Of a stretch of DNA of 64,000 nucleotides, positions 1-8,640 are shown piece by piece. Location: contig OX419756.1 in the NCBI GenBank assembly GCA_948567375.1, positions 45,212,333 to 45,276,332 on the forward strand, in the 5' to 3' direction. This stretch comes from Lunularia cruciata. Its lineage: Eukaryota > Streptophyta > Marchantiopsida > Lunulariales > Lunulariaceae. How positions within the stretch are numbered: the stretch's first letter is position 1; each line of letters starts with the position of its first letter. A model generated the notes under the pieces. The model did not search any database, was not told where the DNA came from, and saw only the letters and a list, made by a program, of their open reading frames with translations. The translations under genes and the position numbers were made by a program.

Positions 1-66
1 AGTACATAAGTTGTTTACATAGCAGATGATCCATCCAAAATCAATCACAATGCATAAAATAGAATA

Positions 67-110
67 TGATATATATATATATATATCTATATATAAAAAA
101 TATATTTTAT
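67..110. repeat. AT-rich microsatellite
   Basis: An (AT)n run followed by interrupted TATATA/AAAATATA sequence. It lies in an intergenic stretch with no recognisable gene. Confidence 0.85.
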
Positions 111-169
111 TACAAGGCAATCCATCACATGAGAACATGCAAATCTAACCCAAAATAAGAAAGATATCT

Positions 170-300
170 TGGGGGCAGATTTCTCACATCTACTCTATTG
201 GGGCTTAGCACTATTTTACCCATTTTGTCTCACCCTTGTACGGCTTGATGGGGTCTTCTCATTCCTTTGTGTTTTTTATGTGGTCGCACTTTTCTCTAAA
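170..300 (+). repeat. Dispersed repeat family D, copy 1
   Basis: About 130 bp containing the landmarks CAGATTTCTCA, ACTATTGGGGCTTAGC and CTTGATGGGGTCTTC in that order. The same order recurs at 890-1015 (+), 1268-1390 (minus), 34935-35030 (+) and, more diverged, 35946-36065 (+). No coding frame runs through it. It may be the end of an unrecognised transposable element or a short non-autonomous element. Confidence 0.6.
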
Positions 301-889
301 TAAGAAGGATGCATTAATCTTTAAAAGATAAATTTAATACTACTTTTACAAATGGTGAGATGACTTACAAGACCTTAAAGAAATTGAGATGTCAAAACAA
401 ATAGGTTCCGTATTGGAACCTCATCCCAAAACTAAGCATTGTCATGTTATGTTAGCTAATGAAGATTAGAGCAATTCTGCATGTATAAGTTATTGGACAT
501 TAATGTAATAAATTGCTACCAAAGTTTTATTCAAGATTCAACATCAAAGACAATAGTTGGTAATTTCCTCAATTACCAACTTTATACCCAAATTTGCATA
601 TAGGCTCACAAAGTATAGAGGACTCTGCAAACAAAGGTCAAGTCTGTCAACATTGAGTTTGTTTTGGTATCCATGGTCTTGATTTACTTGATTATTTCTT
701 AGCAAAGCAGACCAGAAGGAAAGAAAGGAACAACTGCCTACCAGCTCATGGCTGGACTCTTGTAGTGCTTTTTATGGGACTATACATGGTAGCTTTAGGG
801 ATTGGATCCATCAACTCATGTGTCTTAGCTTTCAGATCCGTTAGATCCGTTGAAAAAAATCACATTTGCCCATTTTCTTATCTGGTTGG

Positions 890-1015
890 ATATCTTAGGT
901 GCAATAACGCAGATTTCTCATGCTTATACTATCTAGGTTTAGCACCATCTTATCTCATCCTTGATGGGGTCTTCCTTTGTGTGTTGTATTTTCTCCAAGG
1001 TCACATTTGTTTCCA
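890..1015 (+). repeat. Dispersed repeat family D, copy 2
   Basis: Diverged direct copy of the repeat at 170-300, sharing GATATCTTAGG, CAGATTTCTCATG and CCTTGATGGGGTCTTCC. Two short overlapping open frames here (765-1085 and 977-1255) have no recognisable domain and I do not treat them as genes. Confidence 0.55.
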
Positions 1016-1267
1016 TTTTCTTCAACTGGTTCTTCTTGTGTTAGCTTGGATGTCCAGATACAAGAACCTGATGCATGCTTTGTAGGTTATAGTGGCAACA
1101 TTTCAGGAATAGAAGATTACCGCATCCTTCAACAAAGGAATTCCACGAGAAATTTGATCATCAAGAGTTATCAAGTAGTTAGAGGGCTAATTGAGCAAGA
1201 AATTTCAGTAACAGGAGATTATAGTCACAAATATCCCAGCAAGTATAAGTGTTAGGTGATGAAGGAT

Positions 1268-1390
1268 GATTGCGTAAAAAAAATGACCCCGTCAAGGCGT
1301 ACAAGGGAGAGATGAAAAAGGTAAAATGGAGCTAAGCCCCAATAGAGTCTATATGAGAAATCTGCCCTATTACACCTAAGATATCCAAGA
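1268..1390 (-). repeat. Dispersed repeat family D, copy 3, inverted
   Basis: Reverse-complement copy of the repeat at 170-300: it reads CCCGTCAAGGCGTACAAGG, then AGCTAAGCCCCAATAG, then TGAGAAATCTG. With copy 1 it forms a loose inverted pair about 1.1 kb apart. It abuts the C-terminal end of the decayed reverse transcriptase that starts near 1440. Confidence 0.6.
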
Positions 1391-1439
1391 TATGCAAGTA
1401 GTGTGGTCTACAAACAACTAGAGCATCCTAAGAAGCATC

Positions 1440-2332
1440 ACCTAGTGTGATTGCTCTTCTATGAATTGCACCAGCCATTGCCCTCTATAGAGCAATGGAC
1501 AAACACTCTCTAAAATATGCTACAAAGTATGAGAGTGAGAGTGGTACCCATTGGTGCCTAACATGATAAGCTCTCATGCACTCCTTGACAAATGTGTCGA
1601 ACAACGTGTCCATTGCTCCATATATCTCCAAGGCTAGAGGAACACAAAGGTGACCCCGCTGCATGCCCCTATACTTGGAGACCTTGCAATCTATTGCTGC
1701 ACTTGCCACCCATCCAAGGGATGGGTAATCACTCCCTCCAAAACTGTATCTCAAGTAGGGTCTATAGGTATGACATCCGCTACTATCACATGATCATCTC
1801 GGACCAAGTATAAGTCTGCCTTAAAACTATCATCTGTAAAGCATATGAATGCTCCTTCCAGACCAAGTATCCACTCTCTCATGCCATAGCAAGCACTCTG
1901 TACCTAATAGCATCATGGGTAGCTATCCTTTGTCCTCGAAAAGGATATCGTGTCATATGTCATCTAGTGTAGAAACACACTCACAAGTGAGTAATGAAGA
2001 TGCAGATGCGTGGACCAAACCTAGGCAAAACCTCATCAATGTAGAGAATGTAGTTGGTGCAAGTTGGAATGCCCTAATGTACGGTTTAGCTAGGATCCAA
2101 GAGCCTGCACCCTTGCCAAAGCAAGAGCAAAGACATGCTCTAGTAGCTTGTGGAATGGATGAGTCAACTATGAGAGAATATAGCGTATGCTCACATTATC
2201 GCTCCATCAAGGAAGACTATAAACCTCTAGTCCAATCTGACAATAGTGAAGCAAAAGATGGAAAGTCCTCTTGTGGACTTGGGAATAGACTATCTCTCGT
2301 CTGCCGTATAACATCTGGAGAGAAAAGGATCC
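1440..2332 (-). pseudogene. Non-LTR-type reverse transcriptase, C-terminal part (decayed)
   Basis: Read on the minus strand, this stretch continues the reverse-transcriptase reading that breaks off at 6173 on the other side of the inserted copia element. The frame near 2090-1930 has a serine-rich run ending in a C-x-C and a D-x-x-H-D like segment. I recall this pattern (CxC..LD.FGDH) from the C-terminal region of a plant RT-like protein family whose RT domain carries DDTHIVGP. The frame 1485-1754 carries VPLALEIYG and KYRGM, which fit the distal end of the same family. Several in-frame stops and at least one frameshift show it is dead. The last five bases, GATCC, are the target duplication of the inserted copia element. 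Confidence 0.6.
2328..2332. repeat. Target site duplication, copia-1 left
   Basis: GATCC directly before the LTR start at 2333. The same five bases follow the other LTR end at 6173-6177. Five bases is the normal length for Ty1/copia integration. Confidence 0.85.
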
Positions 2333-2772
2333 TATTAGAAAATACAGTCCCAAGGACCTCTCGCAATAACACATCATAAGGCCCATTAAACATGAATCAG
2401 ATGACTAATAGGAAATAAAGTGGTTCACTCCCTGTCCAGAAGCTACCTCCACGGCTGAAACAGGCTCACACCACCTTTCAAACCTTTATTTCCATTGCAC
2501 AGATGTATTTATAGACACACACAAGGATAGTCCCTCTGTCATCCGTCTAAACTCTTGAACATAGACCTGCGGGATTTCATGAGTATTGACCACTCAAGAT
2601 ATCTAGTCAACCTTCCATCTTCCATCTTTAATACTCAACCTTGGAAGTTACTGAATATATATCTAAACAAGTGATTGCCCATGATTGCATGATACAATAA
2701 GGAGTTCCCATCAGTCAAATTTTGCTCTTGCTCTTGATCAGGCAAGTCACTTATAGCAAGCCAAACATAACA
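2333..2772 (-). repeat. Copia-1 3' LTR
   Basis: About 440 bp. It shares its ends and interior landmarks (GTGGTTCACTCCCTGTCC, AAGCTACCTCCACGGCTGAA) with the LTR at 19460-19966. A TATTTATA at 2506-2513 reads TATAAATA on the coding strand and is the likely LTR TATA box. Confidence 0.85.
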
Positions 2773-2787
2773 AACTCCACCTTTTGC
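2773..2787 (-). promoter_or_regulatory. Copia-1 polypurine tract
   Basis: On the minus strand GCAAAAGGTGGAGTT sits directly upstream of the 3' LTR start TGTTATG. This is the expected position and composition of the plus-strand primer. The copia element at 19460-33902 has a near-identical tract. Confidence 0.75.
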
Positions 2788-2846
2788 TTATATCCACCTT
2801 ATCATCTTAAAGAGCAACATTGAACATTGAGCAAGTTCATGCATAA

Positions 2847-4364
2847 CTAGAACTTCTCAATGGGAATTGGTTTAGTCAACATATCAGCTGCATTTACCTT
2901 TGTGCCAATCTTTTGCACATTGATTTCACCATTTGTCATGGCTTCCCTGATAAAATGATGTCTCACATCAATATGCTTTGGCCTTGAATGATATACTTGA
3001 TTCTTTGCCAAGTGAATATTGCTTTGGCTATCACAAAAAAGTGTGTACTTCATATTAGGGAGTCCTACATCCTTGGCTAATCTTTGTAGCCATATTGCCT
3101 CTTTGGCAGCCTCAGTTGTTGTCATATATTCCACCTCTATAGTAGAAAGAGCAACAGTAGATTGGAGAGTAGACTTCCAACTTACTACACCACCAACAAG
3201 TGTAAAAACAAATCCTGTTGTAGACCTTCTCTTATCCAAGTCTCCAGCAAAATCAGAATCTACATACCCTATAATTCCTCCTTCTTGGTCCTTCTCCACA
3301 TCAAAGGTAATGCCGATATTTACAGTCCCTTTCAAGTAATGAATTATCCACTTCACAACTTCCCAATGTTGTTTCCTTGGATTTGCCATGTATCTACTCA
3401 CCATACTCACAACATATGAGATGTCTGGTCTAGTGCAGACCATAACATACATTAAACTCCTAACAGCACTAGCATAAGGGATATTTGACATTAATTTTCT
3501 CTCCTCATTTGATGGACATTGCTCCAATGATATCCTGAAATGACTTGCCATTGGAGTGTTCACTGGTTTTGCTTTCTCCATGCCAAACTGAGCAAGTAAA
3601 TTTTCCAAATATCTCCTTTGAGATATCCATAAATTTCCCTTGCTCCTGTCCCCATGGATTTCAATTCCAAGTACCCTCTTTGAAGAACCCAAGTCCTTCA
3701 TATCAAACTCCTTACCAAGTTGTGCTTTCAATTTCTCCACCTCAACCATATCCTTTGCAACAATCAGCATATCATCCACATATAGTACCAAGATGATTAA
3801 ATCAAATACTATAGGTCCATGTAGCTTCTTGAGGTACACACAACAATCTGATTCACTTATGTTATATGATTGTTTCAACATGAAAGCATCAAATTTCATG
3901 TACCAAAGTCTTGGACTTTGCTTTAGTCCATATAAAGACTTTTGTAACCTGCAAACCAGGTTTTGGTTCCTTGGTACCAAAAAACCTTCAGGTTGATGCA
4001 TGTAAATCTCCTCCTCCAATTCTCCATGTAGAAAATAAATTGTAACATTTAGTTGCTCCAACTCCAAGTTAGGTAATGCAACTATTGCCAATAGTGCATG
4101 AATTGAAGATATTTTTACCACTAGTGAAAAAATCTCATTGAAGTCAAGACCTTCTTTTTGGCTATAACCCTTTGCTACAAGCCTTGCTTTGTATTTATCT
4201 CCACCTGATTTTGGAAGTCTTTCTTTCCTTTGAAATATCCATCTGCAACCAATTGCCTTCTTTCCCATAGGCAATTTTTCAAGTCTCCAAGTTTGGTGTT
4301 TGGCCAAAGAATTTATCTCCTCTTCCATTGCACAATGCCACTTTTGACACTCTTGATTTTGCAT
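2847..4364 (-). CDS. Copia-1 reverse transcriptase and RNase H (open 505-residue frame)
   Basis: This is the C-terminal part of a copia pol polyprotein that copies element RNA into DNA. Residues about 10-255 are the RVT_2 reverse transcriptase, with KARLVAKGYSQ, YGLKQSPRLWY and the catalytic box YVDD at about 195-198. RNase H follows, with YVDSDFAGD, a later VALSTIEVEYM block and the closing MLTKPIP motif. The usual first catalytic Asp in Q-L-D-V is Asn here (Q-L-N-V, about residue 106), so the enzyme is probably inactive although the frame is open. The Met at 4364 is only the first Met in the frame, not a genuine start; the coding sequence continued upstream and is broken near 4370-4560. Confidence 0.9.
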   Translation of the reverse strand: MQNQECQKWHCAMEEEINSLAKHQTWRLEKLPMGKKAIGCRWIFQRKERLPKSGGDKYKARLVAKGYSQKEGLDFNEIFSLVVKISSIHALLAIVALPNLELEQLNVTIYFLHGELEEEIYMHQPEGFLVPRNQNLVCRLQKSLYGLKQSPRLWYMKFDAFMLKQSYNISESDCCVYLKKLHGPIVFDLIILVLYVDDMLIVAKDMVEVEKLKAQLGKEFDMKDLGSSKRVLGIEIHGDRSKGNLWISQRRYLENLLAQFGMEKAKPVNTPMASHFRISLEQCPSNEERKLMSNIPYASAVRSLMYVMVCTRPDISYVVSMVSRYMANPRKQHWEVVKWIIHYLKGTVNIGITFDVEKDQEGGIIGYVDSDFAGDLDKRRSTTGFVFTLVGGVVSWKSTLQSTVALSTIEVEYMTTTEAAKEAIWLQRLAKDVGLPNMKYTLFCDSQSNIHLAKNQVYHSRPKHIDVRHHFIREAMTNGEINVQKIGTKVNAADMLTKPIPIEKF

Positions 4365-4565
4365 TGCCTCTCATATGAAGAAGGCTCATCATTCTATGTA
4401 AGAAGAGCATAAGCTACAAATGAATCATCAAATCTCTTTGGAGGCCTTCTATCCTTATTTGGATACCTACTTTCATGAATCACTTCTGTGCTTTGCTCTT
4501 TTAATGGTTCACTTGGTAGATCTACAAGAGGTGAAATGTCTTTATTTCCAAGATCAATATCTACT

Positions 4566-4823
4566 TTAACAAAATCTGACTGAAATTTTTTTCTTTTCTT
4601 TTGCTATAGTAATTGTCCTCATTGTACTAGTCTCATCAAAAACTACATCTCTACTCACAACAAGACAACACATTTCTGGATCCCATAATCTATATTTCTT
4701 TGTATCCCTCTCATATCCCAAGAATATACATTTTCTAGATTTGGGATCTAGCTTTGTCCTTTGTTCTTGTTGAATATGAACATAAGCTATGCATCCAAAT
4801 ACTCTTAGTGAACAGTAATCCAC
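4566..4823 (-). pseudogene. Copia-1 integrase C-terminal remnant
   Basis: About 85 residues with RVFGCIAYVHI, KLDPKSRKCIFLGY and YRLWDPE. This is the conserved stretch between the copia integrase core and reverse transcriptase. It aligns in order with the copy at 31553-31945. The frame ends in a stop before reverse transcriptase. Confidence 0.8.
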
Positions 4824-5268
4824 ATGCCTACTTATCTATTTTTCCATAGGTGTCTTACACTCAATAGCAGTAGAGGGAGAAATGTTTACCAAATGACAAG
4901 CCATATTTATTGTTTTTTCCTAAAAACTCTTCTCCAATCTAGCATTGCTTAACATACTTCTTGCTTTCTCCAAGAAAGTACAATTTATCCACTTTGCCAC
5001 ACCATTTTGTTGAGGAGTGGTAAAGTGATTGTAAAGTGTATAGTATGGTATGGTAAAGTGATGAATTATCCCTTCACTCTTACAATTTCTATCAAACTCT
5101 CCAAATTTTTATTCTCCACCATTATCAAATCTCAAACACTTCACTTTCCTTCCAGTTTGTTTCTCCATCATCACCTTCCTATTACACAATGCTCACAGAA
5201 GTTTAACTTACAACTTTTAAGTCCCTTCAAAAGTTGTTGCTTGGACGATTCACTTAGACCCCTTTCAC
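4824..5268 (-). pseudogene. Copia-1 integrase core remnant with deletion
   Basis: Short pieces in changing frames match the integrase region of the larger copia element (for example EKARSMLSNA near 4950 and the GLSESSKQQLL region near 5220-5260). The stretch that should hold the first two catalytic Asp residues is missing compared with 32229-32663, and a repeated GGTAAAGTG segment near 5020-5060 marks a small rearrangement. Confidence 0.6.
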
Positions 5269-5691
5269 TCATATGACCCAAATGCAGGTGCCATAACTGA
5301 GTAAGATCTTTGGGATCTTCATTTTAAGAAATAGTACTTGCCACTCCTCTAGTGATGGTCTCTCCAACAAGCTCATAAAGATTCCTATCTTCTCGCCCTT
5401 TATTACAACCAATGCTCCTTTTGATACCTTGAGTATTCCATTTTCTGCTCCCCACCTCCAACCATTTGAGTCCAAAGTGCTTGGTGATATCAAATTCTTC
5501 CTTAACTCAGGAACAAGCCTCACATTAGCAAGAGTCCTCACAATACCATCAAACATCTTAATGCGTATTGTACCAAAGCCAATAGCTTTACAAACCATGT
5601 TGTTCATCATTACCGATCCTCCACTGAATGATTTGTACTCATAAAACCACTCCTTATTTGGACACATATGGTAAGAGCAACTTGAGTCCAA
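5269..5691 (-). pseudogene. Copia-1 aspartic protease region
   Basis: About 140 residues containing MDSSCSYHMCPNKEWF, where copia protease normally has D-S-G-C-S/T, then FDGIVRTLANVRLVPELRKNLIS, typical of the end of copia protease. The catalytic Asp-Ser-Gly reads Asp-Ser-Ser. The frame breaks into GAG-pre-integrase at the left end. Confidence 0.75.
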
Positions 5692-5709
5692 TATCCATGA
5701 CTCCTCAAA

Positions 5710-6015
5710 TTAATCTTTGTCTTGGGTAACACAAAGAACATCATCCACAACTCCAGATGACTCAGCAATGCTTGCTTGATCTGAAAGTTGACCTTTATCC
5801 TTGTTGGAATCAAGCCTCTTGTTGTTACAATCCTTCTTGAAATGTCCAACCTTCCCACAAATCCAGCACTTGTCTTTGAAAACACCAGTTCTAGACTTGG
5901 ATCTAGATTTATTCCTGATCTGATCTCTCTCTCTCTCTCTTGTCCTTCCTCTGATAAATAGAGCCTCTAAATTTGTCTTTTCTTGGTTGGGTCTTTGTCG
6001 CATCTCATTGGACAA
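5710..6015 (-). pseudogene. Copia-1 gag, zinc-knuckle part
   Basis: The frame has a basic R/S/E-rich linker (about residues 22-45) and a CCHC zinc knuckle CWICGKVGHFKKDC at about residues 50-63, as in copia nucleocapsid. The N-terminal gag is absent because the frame runs directly into an LTR fragment near 6030. A CT microsatellite at 5923-5942 encodes part of the RERERER run. Confidence 0.85.
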
Positions 6016-6029
6016 TAATGTTGAAGTGA

Positions 6030-6172
6030 CCTCCTCAACCTTAGAAGTGACTGAATATATATCTAAACAAGTGATTGCCTATCATCCCATGATAAAATAA
6101 GGAGTTTCCATCAGTCAAGTTTTTCTCTTGCTCTTGATCAAGCAAGTCACTTATAGCAAGCCAAACATAATA
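6030..6172 (-). repeat. Copia-1 5' LTR remnant
   Basis: About 143 bp matching 2632-2772 of the 3' LTR (GTGACTGAATATATATC through CAAGCCAAACATAATA). The rest of this LTR and the following leader are deleted. Confidence 0.8.
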
Positions 6173-7121
6173 GATCCCTCCTCCACCTTTGTCACATAAG
6201 TCTCCAAAACTGGCCTATCAACAACCACAAAATGAGAGGAAAGTAGGGGTGTCAAGAGAGCTCAACTACCCAAAAATGCTATAGGTGCAATCTCCTCCAT
6301 AAATAGTAAGCCAACCCCTCCATGCAAGATCGGCTGAGCCATCTGTCTATGTGCCAAATCCCTTGTCACACACTCAAATGTCCTTGGTCCAATAAGATCA
6401 CCAAAGACTCCCATAATCCTCCTATCAAAGGCTCTCAAACATGATAGGAAGGACGAGAGGGGAAGAACTGTATGGATGAGGTAGGATGGTTGACAAGCAA
6501 TACTAGAGGAGAGTATACCAAATGCCACATGTGGATCTCCTAGTAATAGAAGGTCATCCACATGGAGAGAATCCTCTGCAAGGGCAGCACTTAAGAAGCA
6601 TGTGACAAAATCCTCAAATCCTACCGACACTCCAAGAACACATAGTCCATCTATACATATGATACACCTCTCTAGAAGCTCAAGGTGGGGAGGAATACCT
6701 AAAGGTAACCATGCCCTACACTTTAACAACTTGACTCTCAAGCCTATTAGATGTAGCTTGGTAGTCAAGTGGTCAAACTTTTTCCTAATTTGATCTATAG
6801 GGCCCACGATATGTGTATCATCTACCAAGGAGGGAAATACACAACCAAGCATGTCCAAAGTAGTAGATAGGAGAGCTCTAAAGTGAGCCATGCCAAATAA
6901 GGTCCCCCTAAAGGATCTCCCTGATGTGTACTGAGAGCTGACTCTAAGATGGTGACTCTCTCTTATGAACCACTGTGTTGGTAGTAAAGGGAAGCACAAG
7001 AAACATAAAATGACCGCACAAAAGGAATAAAACTCACCAAGGACCACCAGCCTCCCTAAGCTCTAAAGATGGATGGCTATGAGACATTATTAAAAGCATT
7101 CTCAACATCCACTTGTAGGAC
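6173..7121 (-). pseudogene. Non-LTR-type reverse transcriptase, catalytic part (decayed)
   Basis: The frame 6262-7047 shows RGTLFGMAHFRAL, then PSLVDDTHIVGP (the DD catalytic box), then VFGDLIGPRTFE, HRQMAQPILHGGVGLLF and PIAFLGS. Just upstream on the minus strand, in another frame, is LQVDVENAFNNVS, the first catalytic-Asp box of reverse transcriptase. A stop replaces Trp after FLGS, but the reading resumes to the copia insertion point. One frameshift lies near 7050. I recognise the family as a plant RT-like protein with VDVxNAF and DDTHIVGP boxes; whether it is a LINE clade or a domesticated RT I cannot tell by eye. Confidence 0.75.
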
Positions 7122-7808
7122 TATAACACCCATTTGTGCATGTGTGTGGTATTGTGATATTTAGCTATTACAAGTACTTGAGAGATATTATTTATATAGA
7201 GATAAAGGATGGTTCTAAATTAGTCATGATTAGCTAAATTTAGTCATAGCTAAGATAGAGAAGATCTTACTTTAGAGGAAGTGGAAAAGATGAGCATCAC
7301 TATTTTAGATTCTAGTGTGTTGACTTGGTATTATTCTTAGATGTTTGGCTTTGAGGAAAGAGTTGAGAACTCTTGGGCTTGCAAGCCTTTTTGTTTTGGA
7401 TTCTTCTATAGTTCAAGGATATCCCATGTGAAGGAATCCTTGACTTAGTGGTTGGGTCAAGATAAGATCACATGCTAGTGGAATATGCCCATGTGAATGG
7501 ATATTCCTTGCTACTTTTTAACATTACTTGACTTTTAATCTAGTAACTTGAGTTACAACAGTAATTAGTAACTTTGGTGTGTAACTATTTCACAAGTATA
7601 TAAACTAGGGGTGAGGAGGTACTCAACATCCTTTCATTTGCAACTATCTCTTTTTCATTGAGTTCTTTAGTGAGCAATGTCTTGAGTCTTGGAATGTTAG
7701 CCTTGGGGGAGTATGATGGAGTTGGGGCTCCTTGCTTTCCTAGTCCATGGTGCATTACCATAATAGCCATTAGAGGTTCATCTTGAGTAAGAGACAGGCC
7801 TGCTCATA
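7122..7808 (+). mobile_element. Solo LTR, family X, copy 1
   Basis: A 687-bp LTR starting TATAACACCCATTTGTGC and ending CCTGCTCATA (degenerate TG/CA), flanked by GGAC on both sides (7118-7121 and 7809-7812). No internal element sequence is attached. It interrupts the decayed reverse transcriptase: the two sides join in frame as ALLDIHLEWVVLQVDVENAF when the LTR and one GGAC are removed. A TATATAAA box at 7597-7604 is conserved in all three family members. Orientation is given by its TG-to-CA direction and TATA box. Confidence 0.88.
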
Positions 7809-8640
7809 GGACAACCCACTCCAGATGGATATCTAGGAGTGCCATAATGCCTAGAGATATAGCCTCACATCTTCCAAGTGTAGCTACTCCAAACTGATGT
7901 GGACTAAGGTGCTATTGAAAGTGAGAATGATGTTGAAGGACAATGGTATAATTGACCAAATGCAAAACGATCTCTCCAATATCAATCGGTCTAATGCCCC
8001 CATATCCTTCTCCATCGAGAGAAGTCAACTAGCACCTAACACCCAAATCACAAACATAAGAATGTCTCCTCTTGCTATGGCTGCAGCTACCTGAAACAAC
8101 TTGGTAAAACCACTAGAAGGATCATTTGCCTGAAAGCTATCTCTAAGGTGCTCATAAACCATCCCTAACAAGCCTTCTGAGGAAAGGCGAGGAGTAGTGC
8201 AAAATGCTTTTGCAAAAAGTGACCTATCAAGACATAAAGGCTGCTCAGGTAGTAATCTAAGACCTCTAGTGGTAGTCACTCTACTGCTATAGGATGTAGT
8301 GGTGTAGGGAAGAGTAGTATCATCAATAGGACTTGCCATAAACAAAGGGTGTAGCGCTCGTGTTGCTCTACTACACTCTCCCGCTTGACCCAATGTCCTA
8401 CATTGTCATAATCAAGTGGAATCTATGGTATCCTATGGTGAAACATGTCTCCTAAAATGTGTAACCCTAACAGACTCCTCCTAAAGGGATGCCCAATCCC
8501 CCGCTTGAAATCAAAAAATAAGCATGTTAGGTGTGTATTGGGCACACTCAATCTCCGCTGATAGTACTGCAGTTCAGGAGTAACTGACACAAGGCCAGAC
8601 CTCATGGGAGGAGAATTGCATATCACCCACATAATGAATT
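7809..8640 (-). pseudogene. Non-LTR-type reverse transcriptase, N-terminal part (decayed)
   Basis: The frame 8025-8393 carries SSEGLLGMVYEHLRDSF, FTKLFQVAAAIARGDI and VLGAS, the block that precedes the catalytic boxes in this RT-like family. Pieces matching PHQFGVAT and CEA lie at 7866-7920 in a shifted frame, then the reading reaches the solo LTR. The frame 8423-8632 lies further upstream on the same strand and may be its start, but I see no recognisable motif in it. Stops and at least one frameshift are present. Confidence 0.6.

Larger units (their letters stand above)
2333..6172 (-). mobile_element. Copia-1: internally deleted Ty1/copia retrotransposon
   Basis: The element runs from an LTR start (TATTAGAAAATACAG, degenerate TG) to an LTR end (CAAGCCAAACATAATA) and is flanked by GATCC on both sides. 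Coding order on the minus strand is gag zinc knuckle, protease, a short integrase remnant, then reverse transcriptase and RNase H, which is the copia order. The 3' LTR is complete (about 440 bp). Only about 143 bp of the 5' LTR remain, joined directly to gag near 6030, so the N-terminal gag, primer site and most of the 5' LTR were lost in one deletion. Most of integrase is also missing. It is inserted in the decayed reverse transcriptase and is related to the larger copia element at 19460-33902. Confidence 0.88.

Noticed and set aside
3019-4412. Plus-strand open frames over copia-1 pol
   Set aside because: They are shadows of the minus-strand reverse transcriptase and RNase H reading frame.
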